From positions 2,170,001-2,234,000 of the forward strand of contig NZ_LR594662.1 of assembly GCF_901827175.1 (NCBI RefSeq): 64,000 bases of DNA, in the 5' to 3' direction. This stretch comes from Variovorax sp. RA8 (GTDB lineage: Bacteria > Pseudomonadota > Gammaproteobacteria > Burkholderiales > Burkholderiaceae_C). The number at the start of each line of letters is the position of its first letter. The stretch's first letter is position 1. Shown here piece by piece: positions 52,352 to 61,400 of this stretch. Under the pieces are notes generated by a model that made no database searches, was not told the DNA's origin, and saw only the letters and a list, made by a program, of their open reading frames with translations. A program made the translations under genes and the position numbers.

Positions 52352-53155
52352 ATGAACCCGGTCGCCTCGTCGATGCTCAAGCTTGCCCTGGCCTGCACGA
52401 TCGCACTGGCCGGCGTCACCATGCTCCAGGACCGCATGCTCTACTTTCCCGCGCCGGCCACGGTGGCCGAGATGGCCACGGGCGGGCTGCAGGCCTGGCC
52501 GTCGGAGCAGGACTTCCGCGGCCTGGCTGTGGAGCCGGGCGGCATCGCCCGCGGCACCGTCATCGTCTTCCATGGCAACGCCGGACATGCCGGCCACCGC
52601 GCCTACTACGCCGGCGCGCTCGCGGGGCTGGGCTTTCGGGTGCTGCTGGCCGAGTACCCGGGCTACGGCCCGCGCGGCGGGGACGTGGGCGAGCGCAGCC
52701 TCGTCGAAGACGCGCGACAGACCGTGGCGCTGGCACATCGTGCGTATGGCCCGCCGCTGGTCGTCATCGGCGAATCGCTGGGCGCCGGCGTCGCGGCGGC
52801 GGCGGTCGCGCAGGAGCGCGATCAGGTCTCCGGACTGATGCTGATCACGCCCTGGGACCGGCTCGCGCACGTCGCCGCCTACCACTACCCCTGGCTGCCC
52901 GTGAGCTGGCTGCTGCGCGACCGCTACGACAGCGTCGCCCACCTCGCCGCCTTCGGCCGCCCGGTGCTGGTGGTGGTCGCGGGCCGCGACCGCGTCGTGC
53001 CCTCGCGCCTGGGCATCGCGCTCCACGAGGCGCTGCGCCCGCCCAAGCGGCTGGTGACGATCGAGGAGGCCGGCCACAACGACTGGCCCGGGCAGGTCGA
53101 CGCACGATGGTGGCAGGCCGCGATGGACTTCCTGCTGGGCAAGGCCCCGCCCTGA
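52352..53155 (+). CDS. Alpha/beta hydrolase, BEM46-like
   Basis: This serine hydrolase of 267 residues has a membrane anchor at the N-terminus (about 8-27, LKLALACTIALAGVTMLQDR), the nucleophile in VVIGESLGAGVAAA (GxSxG), Asp in VAGRDRVVP and His in EEAGHNDW. It resembles BEM46/YghX-type hydrolases of unknown substrate. Its 3' end overlaps the frame of the convergent membrane protein at 52924-53784 by about 232 bp. Confidence 0.88.
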   Translation: MNPVASSMLKLALACTIALAGVTMLQDRMLYFPAPATVAEMATGGLQAWPSEQDFRGLAVEPGGIARGTVIVFHGNAGHAGHRAYYAGALAGLGFRVLLAEYPGYGPRGGDVGERSLVEDARQTVALAHRAYGPPLVVIGESLGAGVAAAAVAQERDQVSGLMLITPWDRLAHVAAYHYPWLPVSWLLRDRYDSVAHLAAFGRPVLVVVAGRDRVVPSRLGIALHEALRPPKRLVTIEEAGHNDWPGQVDARWWQAAMDFLLGKAPP

Positions 53156-53784
53156 GCCTCCCCCTGCGCCAGCAGCGTCCACTGCGTCAATGCGGCGATC
53201 AGGCACCACAGCAGCGGGATCGGCCACAGCAGGGCCGCGAACACCCGCGCCAGGCGTGCCTGCGGCGGCGCGCGCAGGAGCAGCAGCAGGCCGAGCGTCC
53301 CGATCGCCGTCGGGTCGGGCGCCATCCCGAAGAGCCCGGCCTCGCGCCAGGGGCGGCCCAGCAGCACCAGGCCGACCCACGGCTGCACCAGCACGGCGAA
53401 GAGCAGCAGCCCGAGGCCCAGCACCTCGCGCCCGCGGCGCTGTCTCCGCAGTTCGAGCCCGATGCCCGCGGCGCACAGGAGCAGCAGCCCTTCAATGCCG
53501 AAAGCCACCCCGAACCAGCTCGCCGCCCAGTTGATGGCGGCGTAGCGTTGCAGGTGGAATGCCCAGGCCACCCAGAGCCAGCACGCCGCGAGCATGGCGC
53601 AGCAGGCGCGCGCCCCCGGGCCGGGGCGCCCCTTCAGCGCGACGAGTACCAGCGCCAGCCCGAGCGCCACGGCGAAGAACTGCGCCGGCCACAGCTCGGC
53701 GTTGTAGAGCTCGAAAAGCCGGTGCCAGGTGCGTGCAGAGAACAGCAGGAAGTCCGAAGGCCGGTAGCTCCACCACTCGGACAT
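52924..53784 (-). CDS. DUF6064-like membrane protein
   Basis: This 286-residue protein has about seven hydrophobic segments and resembles the DUF6064 family (starts MSEWWSYRPSDFLLFSARTW). Its last 75 residues (from about 53155 down) overlap the alpha/beta hydrolase in antisense and read as an unlikely Ser/Arg-rich tail, so the functional stop may have been lost. It stands 3 bp from the aldo/keto reductase stop on the same strand and may be co-transcribed with it. Confidence 0.7.
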   Translation of the reverse strand: MSEWWSYRPSDFLLFSARTWHRLFELYNAELWPAQFFAVALGLALVLVALKGRPGPGARACCAMLAACWLWVAWAFHLQRYAAINWAASWFGVAFGIEGLLLLCAAGIGLELRRQRRGREVLGLGLLLFAVLVQPWVGLVLLGRPWREAGLFGMAPDPTAIGTLGLLLLLRAPPQARLARVFAALLWPIPLLWCLIAALTQWTLLAQGEAQGGALPSRKSIAACHHRASTCPGQSLWPASSIVTSRLGGRSASWSAMPRREGTTRSRPATTTSTGRPKAARWATLS

Positions 53785-53787
53785 CGC

Positions 53788-54729
53788 TCACAGCGCCTGC
53801 ACGTGGGCCGCCATGCGCTGGCGCATGGGCGCGTCCGGCATCGGGCCGAGCAGGGCGCCCATGTTCTGCTGCACATGCGCCACGCTGCGGGTGGCCGGGA
53901 TCGCGCAGGTCAGCGCCGGGTGCGAAATGATGAACTTGAGCGCGAACTGCGCCCAGCTGTCGCAGCCGATCTCGTCGGCCCAGGGCGGCAGCGGATGGCG
54001 TTGCAACGCGCGCAGCAGCGCGCCCTCGCGGAAGGGCCGATTGGCGATCACGGCGATGCGGCGCTCGCGCGCCAGCGGCAGGATGCGCGATTCCACCTCG
54101 CGGTCGAGCAGGTTGTAGCTGACCTGGACGAAGTCGATCGGCTGGTTGGCCATGATCGATTCGATCTCGCGGTGCCGGCGCCCCTCGGAGGTGGTGATGC
54201 CCACGTAGCGCAGCTGCCCGGCCGACTTCATTGCGAACAGCGTGGGCAGGTGCGCCTCCCAGGCGAGCAGGTTGTGCACCTGCATCAGGTCGAAGCGCGG
54301 CACCCGCCAGAGCCGCCGCGACTCCTCGATCTGCCCGGGCCCGCGCGCCCCGGCGCCGATCCAGACCTTGTCCGCCGCGAACACGCCCGCCGTGCGGTTG
54401 ATGCGGGCCAGCCCCTCGCCGATGACCGACTGCGAGGAGCCGTACATCGGCGACGAATCGATCATGCGGCCGCCGGCGTCGAAGAAGGCGCGCATCACCT
54501 CGGCGCATTCTTCGCGCGCGGCGCGGTCGTTGCCGACATTGAAGGTGATCCAGCTGCCCAGGCCGATCGCCGGCACCCGCTCCCCGGTGGAAGGAATCGC
54601 CCGCGTGGCCGGGCCGCGCGGCCGCGCCTGGGCATGCCCGGCGCAGGGGCCCAGGAGGGGCGGGAGGCCCGCCGCGAGCGAGCACAGGAACTCGCGGCGG
54701 GTCGGCGCGATTCGCAGACCTGCAGCCAT
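53788..54729 (-). CDS. Tat-exported aldo/keto reductase
   Basis: This NADPH-type aldo/keto reductase of 313 residues starts with a twin-arginine signal (PTRREFLCSLAAGLPPLLGP) and has the family tetrad: Asp and Tyr in RMIDSSPMYGSSQS, Lys in FAADKVWIG, His in DLMQVHNLLAWE. The start is the ATG at 54729, with AAGGGA 9 bases upstream; an ATG at 54756 is possible. It is exported, which is unusual but known in this family. It lies downstream of fliR but separated by 74 bp. Confidence 0.88.
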   Translation of the reverse strand: MAAGLRIAPTRREFLCSLAAGLPPLLGPCAGHAQARPRGPATRAIPSTGERVPAIGLGSWITFNVGNDRAAREECAEVMRAFFDAGGRMIDSSPMYGSSQSVIGEGLARINRTAGVFAADKVWIGAGARGPGQIEESRRLWRVPRFDLMQVHNLLAWEAHLPTLFAMKSAGQLRYVGITTSEGRRHREIESIMANQPIDFVQVSYNLLDREVESRILPLARERRIAVIANRPFREGALLRALQRHPLPPWADEIGCDSWAQFALKFIISHPALTCAIPATRSVAHVQQNMGALLGPMPDAPMRQRMAAHVQAL

Positions 54730-54803
54730 GCTTGTGTGTCCCTTGGAAGCTTGCATGTTCTCAAGGACGCGCCGCCGCCGCAAGCCCGTGCGGCACCAGC
54801 CGC

Positions 54804-55604
54804 TCAGGGCGCGCGCAGCGCCTGCGTCAACTCCATCACCGACGCCAGCCCGCTCGCGAAGCGCGGCGCCAGAAACGCACCCAGCTGCGGCATCAGCAAC
54901 TGCAACATCCCGATCCCCGCCAGCAGCGTCAGCGGAAAGCCCACTGCAAAGATGCTGAACTGCGGCGAGGCGCGGTTCAGGATGCCCATCGCGAGGTTCA
55001 GCGTGAGCAGCGCCGTGATCAGCGGCAGCGCCAGCATGAAGCCTGTCGCGAAGATCTGCGCGCCGCCGTGCACCAGCAGCAGCCAGCCTTGCGCGGCCAG
55101 CGGCGCGTCGGCGACCGGCAGGACCTGGAAGCTGTCGGCGAGCGCCGCCACCAGCAGCAGGTGGCCGTCCAGCGCGAGGAAGATCAGCATCGCCAGCATG
55201 TGCAGCAGCCGCGCCACCACCATGGTCGCGCCGCCGCTCATCGGGTCGAAGAAGGAGGCGAAGGACAGGCCCATCTGCAGGCCCACGTACTCGCCCGCGG
55301 CCAGCACGGCGGCGAACATCAGGCGCATCGTGAAGCCGATGGCCGCGCCGATGAGCACCTGCTGCATCACGATCCACACCCCGCCGATCGAGACCACCGG
55401 CACCTGCGGCATCGCCGGCAACGCGGGCGCCAGCGCAATGGCCAGCAGCGCCGCGATCGCGACCTTGAGCTGCCGCGGCACATTGGGCTCGCCGAAGATC
55501 GGTGCCGTGCCGACCAGCGCCAGCATGCGCACGAACGGCCAGAGGAAGGCCACCATCCAGGCGTTCAGCTCCGCCGAGGTGATGGAGAGGACGCTTGGGC
55601 TCAC
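54804..55604 (-). CDS. fliR: Flagellar export gate protein FliR
   Basis: FliR is part of the FliPQR core of the export gate. The 266-residue product has about six membrane helices, with the conserved beginning SITSAELNAWMVAFLWPFVR and internal GLQMGLSFASFFDPMSGGAT. I start at the GTG at 55604 (VSPSVLSITSAELN) because it gives a normal length; a longer ORF runs into the repeat element. It is normally next to fliQ, but here an element of about 700 bp separates them. Confidence 0.93.
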   Translation of the reverse strand: MSPSVLSITSAELNAWMVAFLWPFVRMLALVGTAPIFGEPNVPRQLKVAIAALLAIALAPALPAMPQVPVVSIGGVWIVMQQVLIGAAIGFTMRLMFAAVLAAGEYVGLQMGLSFASFFDPMSGGATMVVARLLHMLAMLIFLALDGHLLLVAALADSFQVLPVADAPLAAQGWLLLVHGGAQIFATGFMLALPLITALLTLNLAMGILNRASPQFSIFAVGFPLTLLAGIGMLQLLMPQLGAFLAPRFASGLASVMELTQALRAP

Positions 55605-55689
55605 CAGGTAACCGCCTGCGAGTTCGCTTGGCGTCCTGTTCTCTTCCCTTCGGGGGAGGGGTAGAGGTGTTCGTTCGCCTGTTTTGGCG

Positions 55690-56397
55690 GTGTGCTTGTT
55701 TTGAGGCAGGAGCCGGGGCGTCGTCCCGGCAGCCGAGTCACTTTCTTTTGTCTCGCCAAAAGAAAGTAACCAAAGAAAAGGCGACCCCACTGGCCGCGAC
55801 CCGCAGCGAAGCTGCGGGCAACCTGCGGTGCTCGCTTTTCGCGGGGTCCGCGCAAACTCGCCTCCGGCTCAAACACGCGCGGCCCTTTATCCGCGAAAAG
55901 CTGCGCTCCTCGGCGCGGCCAGAGGGGACTTGGAATCCAACGCGCCATGGCGCGTCCTTGTGTGGGGTGGGGGTTGGCGTGAGCTTCTGGTCTTTGCTGA
56001 CGCTGACACTCGCGCCCATGCGCATGCGCATGCCCATGCCCATGCTCGTGCTCGTGCTCGTGCTCGTGCTCCAGTTCGTGCGTGTTCGCATGTGCCAGTT
56101 CCAGGCCTCGCGCAGCGAGGCCGTTGGTGGCCGAGCGAAGCGATGGCCCGTCCCATATCCCCTCTGCGCGTGCCGAGGAGCGGAGCTTTTCGCGGATCAG
56201 GGCCGCGCGTGTTTGAGCGCAGCGAGTTTGCGCGGACCCCGCGAAAAGCGAGCACCGCAGGTTGCCCGTAGCGAAGCGGAGGGACGCGCGCAGTGGGGTC
56301 GCCTTTCTTTGGTTACTTTCTTTGGCGAGACAAAGAAAGTGACTCGCCCGCCGGGGCGAACTCCCGGCCCCAGCCTCAAACCAACAACAGCGCAACA
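55690..56397 (-). repeat. About 708-bp palindromic element B, between fliQ and fliR
   Basis: This is the reverse complement of element A (49365-50060), so that both read in the same direction as their host operon. Arm pairs are P1 (55785-55798 with 55914-55927; 56159-56170 with 56287-56298), P2 in the left arm (55800-55807 with 55811-55818), and P3 (55834-55844 with 55891-55901; 56185-56195 with 56239-56249). The 16-bp palindrome ACGCGCCATGGCGCGT lies at 55940-55955. The spacer holds hexamer repeats (56017-56070). No intact gene is present. Confidence 0.85.
56017..56070. repeat. Hexamer tandem repeats inside element B
   Basis: Nine consecutive six-base units: CATGCG twice, CATGCC twice, CATGCT, then CGTGCT four times. 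The matching region of element A (about 49679-49740) is similar but degenerate, so this is the variable part of the element. Confidence 0.85.
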
Positions 56398-56455
56398 AGA
56401 GAGGCCCGATGCCCAGCGAGTCCCAGCCGAAAGCCAACACCCGATGCCTCATCCA

Positions 56456-56725
56456 CTAGGCGACGAGCTGCGGGATGCTCGAGAACAGCGTGCGGATGTA
56501 GTCCAGCATCTGCCCCAGCATCCACGGCCCGGCGATCACCAGCACTGCGAACACGGCCAGCAGCTTCGGGATGAAGGACAGCGTGGCCTCGTTGATCTGC
56601 GTCGCAGCCTGGAAGATGCTGATGACCAGGCCCACCACCAGCGCCACCAGCAGCAGCGGCGCGCCGAGCAGCAGGGAGACGTGGATGGCCTGGCTGCCGA
56701 TGGACATGACCGATTCGGGTGTCAT
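56456..56725 (-). CDS. fliQ: Flagellar export gate protein FliQ
   Basis: FliQ, 89 residues with two membrane helices, belongs to the FliPQR gate. Family segments are SIGSQAIHVSLLLGAPLLLV and FQAATQINEATLSFIPKLLA. Start ATG at 56725. fliP ends 10 bp upstream. Confidence 0.95.
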   Translation of the reverse strand: MTPESVMSIGSQAIHVSLLLGAPLLLVALVVGLVISIFQAATQINEATLSFIPKLLAVFAVLVIAGPWMLGQMLDYIRTLFSSIPQLVA

Positions 56726-56735
56726 TCCAGGATTC

Positions 56736-57491
56736 CTATACGAAGAAGCTCTGGGCGAGCGCGCCGATGAGCAGTTGCCAGCCGTCGGCCATGACGAAGA
56801 GCATCAGCTTGAAGGGCAGGGCGATGGAGGCGGGCGGCACCATCATCATCCCCATCGACATGAGCACGCTGGCCACCACCAGGTCGATGATCAGGAAGGG
56901 GATGAAGATGGTGAAGCCGATCTGGAAGGCGGTCTTCAGCTCGCTGATGACGAAGGAGGGCAGCAGGATGCGCAGCGGCACGTCCTCCGGCCCTTCCATC
57001 GCCGGCACCTTGGCCAGCTTGGCGAACAGCGCGAGGTCGTTCTCGCGCGTCTGCTTGAGCATGAAGGTCTTGAAGGGGGCGATGCCGCGCTCGAGTGCAC
57101 GCTCGGTGCTGATCTTGTTTTCCGACAGCGGCTTGTAGGCCTCGTCGTAGACCTTGTCGAAGACCGGCGCCATCACGAAGAAGGTGAGGAAGAGCGACAG
57201 GCCCACGAGGATCTGGTTGGGCGGAGAGGCCTGGGTGCCCAGCGCCGTGCGCAGCAGGCCCAGCACGATGAGGATGCGGGTGAAGCTGGTCATCGACAGC
57301 AGCAGCGCCGGCAGGAAGCTCAGCGAGGTCAGCAGCACCAGCGTCTGCACGCTGAGCGACCAGGTCTGGCTGCCGCCGGGCCCGGGCGTGCTGGTGAGCC
57401 CCGGCAGGCCTTGCGCGAAGGCGAGCGCGGGCAAGGCCAGCGCGAGCAGCAGGCCCGCGCGGCGCAGGTGGCGAAGAGGAAGGCGTCGCAT
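56736..57491 (-). CDS. fliP: Flagellar export gate protein FliP
   Basis: FliP is the pentameric core of the export gate. The 251-residue product has a cleavable signal (about 1-26), four membrane helices, and the family motifs [24 protein letters not shown] [20 protein letters not shown] and [20 protein letters not shown]. Its start overlaps the fliO stop by one base. Confidence 0.96.
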   Translation of the reverse strand: MRRLPLRHLRRAGLLLALALPALAFAQGLPGLTSTPGPGGSQTWSLSVQTLVLLTSLSFLPALLLSMTSFTRILIVLGLLRTALGTQASPPNQILVGLSLFLTFFVMAPVFDKVYDEAYKPLSENKISTERALERGIAPFKTFMLKQTRENDLALFAKLAKVPAMEGPEDVPLRILLPSFVISELKTAFQIGFTIFIPFLIIDLVVASVLMSMGMMMVPPASIALPFKLMLFVMADGWQLLIGALAQSFFV

Positions 57492-57976
57492 CAGGCGCCC
57501 GGCTTCGGATGGATGCCCAGCGATTCACGCAGCTTCTGCGCGAACAGCTCCACCGCCTTCGCGCTGCCGCCGTGTGCCGCAGGCGGCGCCGATGCCGCGG
57601 GCAGGGCCTGCGCCGGCAGCGAGTGCAGCGCGTTGACCTGGCTCGCGGTGACGCCCAGCACCAGCCAGGTCTCGCCCACCTCGACCACCACCACGCGCTC
57701 GCGCTGGCCGACCATCGCGCTGCCCACCACCTTGACGAGGGCGCTGCCGCCGAAGCGCGGCAGGCCGAAGCGGCGCGCCAGCCAGGCGCACAGGAAGATC
57801 AGACCCAGCACCAGCACCATGCCGAGCCCGGCTTGCAGCAGGCCGGATGCGCCGACGGCCGGCGCAGCCTCGGCGGCGGGCGCGGGCACCGTGGGCAGGG
57901 CCGCGTGCGCGCAGAGCGTGGCCGCGCAGGCTGCCAGCACGGCCGCGCCGCGCGTGAAAGGCCCAGGGAGCTTCAT
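57491..57976 (-). CDS. fliO: Flagellar export protein FliO
   Basis: FliO helps assemble the FliP ring. The 161-residue product has a signal peptide or first hydrophobic segment (about 7-27), a membrane helix (about 47-68, [20 protein letters not shown]) and a cytoplasmic domain ([20 protein letters not shown]). Identity comes from size, topology and place in the operon. It overlaps fliN by 4 bases and fliP by one. Confidence 0.9.
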   Translation of the reverse strand: MKLPGPFTRGAAVLAACAATLCAHAALPTVPAPAAEAAPAVGASGLLQAGLGMVLVLGLIFLCAWLARRFGLPRFGGSALVKVVGSAMVGQRERVVVVEVGETWLVLGVTASQVNALHSLPAQALPAASAPPAAHGGSAKAVELFAQKLRESLGIHPKPGA

Positions 57977-58413
57977 GAACGGCTGAGCTTCTGCATGCGC
58001 TCGGAGGGGGTGACGATGTCGGTCAGTCGGATGCCGTACTTGTCGTTCACCACCACCACCTCGCCCTGCGCGATCAGGTAGCCGTTGATCAGCACGTCCA
58101 GCGGCTGGCCGGCCAGTCCGTCGAGCTCCACCACCGAGCCCTGCGACAGCTGAAGCAGGTTCTTGATGGTGATGCGCGTGCGGCCGATCTCGGCCATCAG
58201 CTGCACCGGCACGTCGAGGATGCGTTCGATGTCCACCGCGCCGGCGGCGGCGGCGGTGTTCTGCAGCGGCTGGAAGACCTGGGCGCCGGCCGGTGCCGCC
58301 GCCGGGGCGGGGGCGCTCGCCGGCTGGGGCGCCGGGGCTGAAGCCGCGGTCTGCTCGGCCAGGGCGCTCGCCCAGTCGTCCATGTCGCCGCCGGAGGAAG
58401 TGTTGTCAGTCAT
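57973..58413 (-). CDS. fliN: Flagellar switch protein FliN
   Basis: FliN is the C-ring protein that binds CheY-P output and helps export. The 146-residue product has a variable Ala/Pro-rich N-terminal part (about 1-60) and a SpoA-type C-terminal domain (DVPVQLMAEIGRTRITIKNL, then LNGYLIAQGEVVV-like INGYLIAQGEVVVVND). Its start overlaps fliM by 8 bases. Confidence 0.95.
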   Translation of the reverse strand: MTDNTSSGGDMDDWASALAEQTAASAPAPQPASAPAPAAAPAGAQVFQPLQNTAAAAGAVDIERILDVPVQLMAEIGRTRITIKNLLQLSQGSVVELDGLAGQPLDVLINGYLIAQGEVVVVNDKYGIRLTDIVTPSERMQKLSRS

Positions 58414-59407
58414 GGTCGCTCTTCGGATCGCTGTCTTTGTGGGAGATCATCTGTTGCACGCGCAGCGCGTAGCGTTCGTTGGAGACGCCGTAGCCGCACT
58501 CCATCACGGGAACGCCGTCGACGCGCGCGAGCACGGTTTCGGGCAGCTCGATCGGCAGCACGTCGCCGACCTGCAGGCGCATCAGCTCGCCGATGGTGGT
58601 GCCGATGGTCACGAAGTCGGCGGTGAGCGCCACGTCGGCGCTCTGCATCTGCTGGCTCATCTGCTTGACCCAGCGCTTGTCGATCTCGATCTCGTCCTGC
58701 ACCGGGTTGGACAGCAGGTCGCGGATCGGCTCGATCATCGAGTAGGGGATGCACACGTGCAGGAAGCCGCCCACCGGGCCGAATTCGATCTGCAGCGTGG
58801 TGGTGACCACCACCTCGTTCGGCGCCACGATGTTGGCCAGCTTGCCGTGCATCTCGGCGCGGATGTAGTCGAAGGCCAGCGGGAACACAGGCTGCCAGGC
58901 ATCGCCATAGCACTGCAGGCTGAGGTTGAGCAGGCGCTTGATGATGCGCTGCTCGGTGCGCGTGAAGTCGCGGCCCTCCACGCGCACGTGGTAACGCCCG
59001 TCGCTGCCGAAGAGGTTGTCCACCACCAGGAACACCAGCTTCGGATCGAACACGAACAGCGCCGTGCCGCGCAGCGGCTTCAGGTGCAGCATGTTGATGT
59101 TGGTGGGCACCGGCAGGTGCCGCACGAACTCGCCGTACTGCTGGATCTGCACCGGGCCGACCGAGACGTCGGGGCTGCGGCGCATGAAGTTCAGCAACGC
59201 GCTGCGCAGGTTGCGCGCGAAGCGCTCGTTGATGACCTCCAGCGTGTGCATGCGGCCGCGCACCACGCGGTCGGGCGCGCCGAGGTCGTAGAGCGGCAGG
59301 CCGTCGGCCTGGGGCTCGGGCGCGCGGCGCTGGTCGACGGCGCCGCCGGTGACGCCCGACAGCAGCGCATCGACCTCGTCCTGCGAGAGCACCTGTTCAT
59401 AGGCCAT
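58406..59407 (-). CDS. fliM: Flagellar motor switch protein FliM
   Basis: FliM is the C-ring switch component that binds phospho-CheY. The 333-residue product starts with the CheY-binding region MAYEQVLSQDEVDALLSGVT, followed by the middle domain (HTLEVINERFARNLRSALLN) and a C-terminal SpoA domain. Length is typical. It starts 27 bp after fliL. Confidence 0.97.
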   Translation of the reverse strand: MAYEQVLSQDEVDALLSGVTGGAVDQRRAPEPQADGLPLYDLGAPDRVVRGRMHTLEVINERFARNLRSALLNFMRRSPDVSVGPVQIQQYGEFVRHLPVPTNINMLHLKPLRGTALFVFDPKLVFLVVDNLFGSDGRYHVRVEGRDFTRTEQRIIKRLLNLSLQCYGDAWQPVFPLAFDYIRAEMHGKLANIVAPNEVVVTTTLQIEFGPVGGFLHVCIPYSMIEPIRDLLSNPVQDEIEIDKRWVKQMSQQMQSADVALTADFVTIGTTIGELMRLQVGDVLPIELPETVLARVDGVPVMECGYGVSNERYALRVQQMISHKDSDPKSDHD

Positions 59408-59434
59408 GGGTCGTGTGTCCGAAGCGAGGGCTGA

Positions 59435-59923
59435 TCACTGCACCACGAAGGTGTTGAAGGAGACGCCGGCGATCGCCTGCGGCTGGGCCTCGGGAGAGAG
59501 CGGCCGGTTGAGCTCGGTGCGGATCTCCTCGGCGAGCTTGGCCTTGTCCTGGGTAGACAGCAGCGTCTCGGGCTGGCGGTTCGACAGCAGCAGCAGCAGG
59601 CGGCTGCGCAGCTCGGGCATGAACTCGACCAGCTGCGCCTTGGCCTGCTCATCGTTCACCTTGAGCGCCATGCCGATGTGCAGGAAGCGGCTGCGGCCCT
59701 CGGACTGCACGTTGACGGTCAGCGGCTCGAGGGTCACGAAGATGGGCTTGGGCATCGGCTTGGGCGCCGCGGCGGCCGGCGCTTCCTGCGCGAACAGGCT
59801 GCTGCGGCTCAATGCGAAGCCGCCGCCGGCCAGCGCGGCCAGGCTGGTGAGGACCAACAGTCCGATCAAAAGCTTCGAGGAGCGCGGCGCCGCGGCGGTG
59901 GGGAGAGAGGGACTGGTGGCCAT
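59435..59923 (-). CDS. fliL: Flagellar basal-body protein FliL
   Basis: FliL sits at the stator and helps torque under load. The 162-residue product has a membrane helix (about 18-38, LLIGLLVLTSLAALAGGGFA) and the periplasmic domain with LEPLTVNVQSEGRSRFLHIG. The ATG at 59923 gives the normal length. It is the first gene of the fliLMNOPQR run. Confidence 0.93.
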   Translation of the reverse strand: MATSPSLPTAAAPRSSKLLIGLLVLTSLAALAGGGFALSRSSLFAQEAPAAAAPKPMPKPIFVTLEPLTVNVQSEGRSRFLHIGMALKVNDEQAKAQLVEFMPELRSRLLLLLSNRQPETLLSTQDKAKLAEEIRTELNRPLSPEAQPQAIAGVSFNTFVVQ

Positions 59924-59976
59924 GGGAAGCAACGTTTGGGTGGTCTTATTTTTGGTTGATGCGCGGCGAAACGAAG

Positions 59977-59992
59977 CCCCGATCAAGCGGGG
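59977..59992 (-). terminator. Candidate terminator after fliK
   Basis: On the minus strand CCCCG-CTTGAT-CGGGG is followed by CTTCGTTT. The 5-bp GC stem and T-rich end suggest a transcription end between fliK and fliL, making fliHIJK and fliLMNOPQR separate units or partly coupled ones. Confidence 0.4.
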
Positions 59993-60021
59993 GAAAGGGC
60001 CTCAGATCGCGCGTTTCGGAT

Positions 60022-61389
60022 TCAGGCGAAGGTGTCGATGGCGGTGGTGCGCGATGGTGTGCTGGCGCGTGCGGGCAGCGGCGTGGTTGCCGCTTCGCTG
60101 CGCCCCGCGCCCGGATAGCTCGCGCCGTTCGCGGATGCGTTCTGGCGCTGCTCCTGCTGCTGGCCGGAGCCGCCCGCGCCGGCCCAGGGCCGCGATTCGG
60201 CGCCGACCGAGGTCTGGCCCAGGCTGATGCCCTGCTCGGCCAGGGTGCTGCGCAGTTGCGGCAGCGCGGCCTCGACGGCCTTGCGCACGGACTCGTGCGC
60301 GGAGACGAACATGGCCTGGGCCTGGTTGTCGCCGACGCTGAGGGTGATCTTCAGCGGGCCGAGACCGGCCGGGTTGAGATTGAGCTCGGCCACCTGCTGG
60401 CCGCCGGCCGTCATGCGCAGCATCTGGTGGCCCAGCGCCGGGGCCCACTCGGCACTGCCGACGGGCGGGGCGAGGGTCTGCGCCGGTGCCGGGCTGGCCG
60501 CGGGCTGCGCGCGGTCCAGCGCGGGCTGCATCGGGGAGGCCGCTGCGAGCACGGCCGGGGGCGCCACGGGTGCGGAGGCGGTCTCTGTGTCTGCCGCCGC
60601 CGCTGCGAGGATGGCGGGTTGCGCCTCGACGGACGTGGCATCGCCGGCGGTGAGCGACGCTGCGGGCACGGCCTTCGTGTCGGCGGGGGCTGAAGCCGCC
60701 GCGGCGCCGGCGGCTGCCGGTGTCTTTGCGGACGGCAGCGCGCTGGCCAGCGGGAGCGCCGATGCGGGGGCGTTGGCGGTGGCGGGCTGCACGGTGGCCT
60801 CGGCGCTCGCGGCCGGCATGCCCGGCAGCACGAGGCCCTTGTCGGCCGGTGCGGCGGAGCTGCCAGCCGCCGTGGTCGTGTCCACGGCCGGGCCGGTCGG
60901 TGGCGCCTTGGCATCCTGGCGCGCGCCTTCGTCCGCGGCGGACGATGCATCGGCGCCGGGCGTCGATGCGACGGCGGCCGCTGCGGCGAGCGATGCGTCC
61001 TTCGGCAGCGCCGTGCCGGCCGCGGGCAGCACCGTGCCGCCCTTGCCCATGCCCGTGCCCGTGCCGGTGCCCGCGCCGTCAGCCGCGGTGGGCGCCGGCG
61101 CCGTGGCCACGACCTGCGGCGCGAACAGCGCGATGGTCAGCAGCTCCGAGCCCGGCTCGTCCTTCCGCCCCATGTGGCGGTTCGGTTTCTGCGGCGTGGC
61201 CGCGGCTTCGGCGCTGGCCGCTTCCGCGCCGTCCTGCGCGCGGCGCGTGCCGGCGCGTGAGCGCTCCAGAACGGCGCCGAAGCTGCTGCGTGTGCTCTCG
61301 TCCGCGGCGGGGCGGCCCCGCGCGCCGGACTGGGCGGCCGGCTGCGCCGAGCTCGCCGGGAGGGCGGCGGAGGGAATGAAGGTGGGCAT
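60022..61389 (-). CDS. fliK: Flagellar hook-length control protein FliK
   Basis: FliK measures hook length and switches export to late substrates. The 455-residue product is mostly an unstructured Ala/Pro/Thr-rich ruler region (about 1-320), followed by the conserved Flg_hook C-terminal domain (AELNLNPAGLGPLKITLSVG; AEQGISLGQTSVGAE). It begins with MPTFIPSAALPASSAQPAAQ. The Ala-rich stretch makes spurious open frames on the other strand. Confidence 0.93.
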   Translation of the reverse strand: MPTFIPSAALPASSAQPAAQSGARGRPAADESTRSSFGAVLERSRAGTRRAQDGAEAASAEAAATPQKPNRHMGRKDEPGSELLTIALFAPQVVATAPAPTAADGAGTGTGTGMGKGGTVLPAAGTALPKDASLAAAAAVASTPGADASSAADEGARQDAKAPPTGPAVDTTTAAGSSAAPADKGLVLPGMPAASAEATVQPATANAPASALPLASALPSAKTPAAAGAAAASAPADTKAVPAASLTAGDATSVEAQPAILAAAAADTETASAPVAPPAVLAAASPMQPALDRAQPAASPAPAQTLAPPVGSAEWAPALGHQMLRMTAGGQQVAELNLNPAGLGPLKITLSVGDNQAQAMFVSAHESVRKAVEAALPQLRSTLAEQGISLGQTSVGAESRPWAGAGGSGQQQEQRQNASANGASYPGAGRSEAATTPLPARASTPSRTTAIDTFA

Positions 61390-61400
61390 GGGCGGTTCCT

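Noticed and set aside
52333..55611. Plus-strand open frame of over 1000 codons across several minus-strand genes
   Set aside because: It reads antisense to the aldo/keto reductase and fliR, with Arg/Gln-rich composition.
56017..56070. Short tandem units considered as a CRISPR array
   Set aside because: Units are six bases with no unique spacers; no cas gene nearby.
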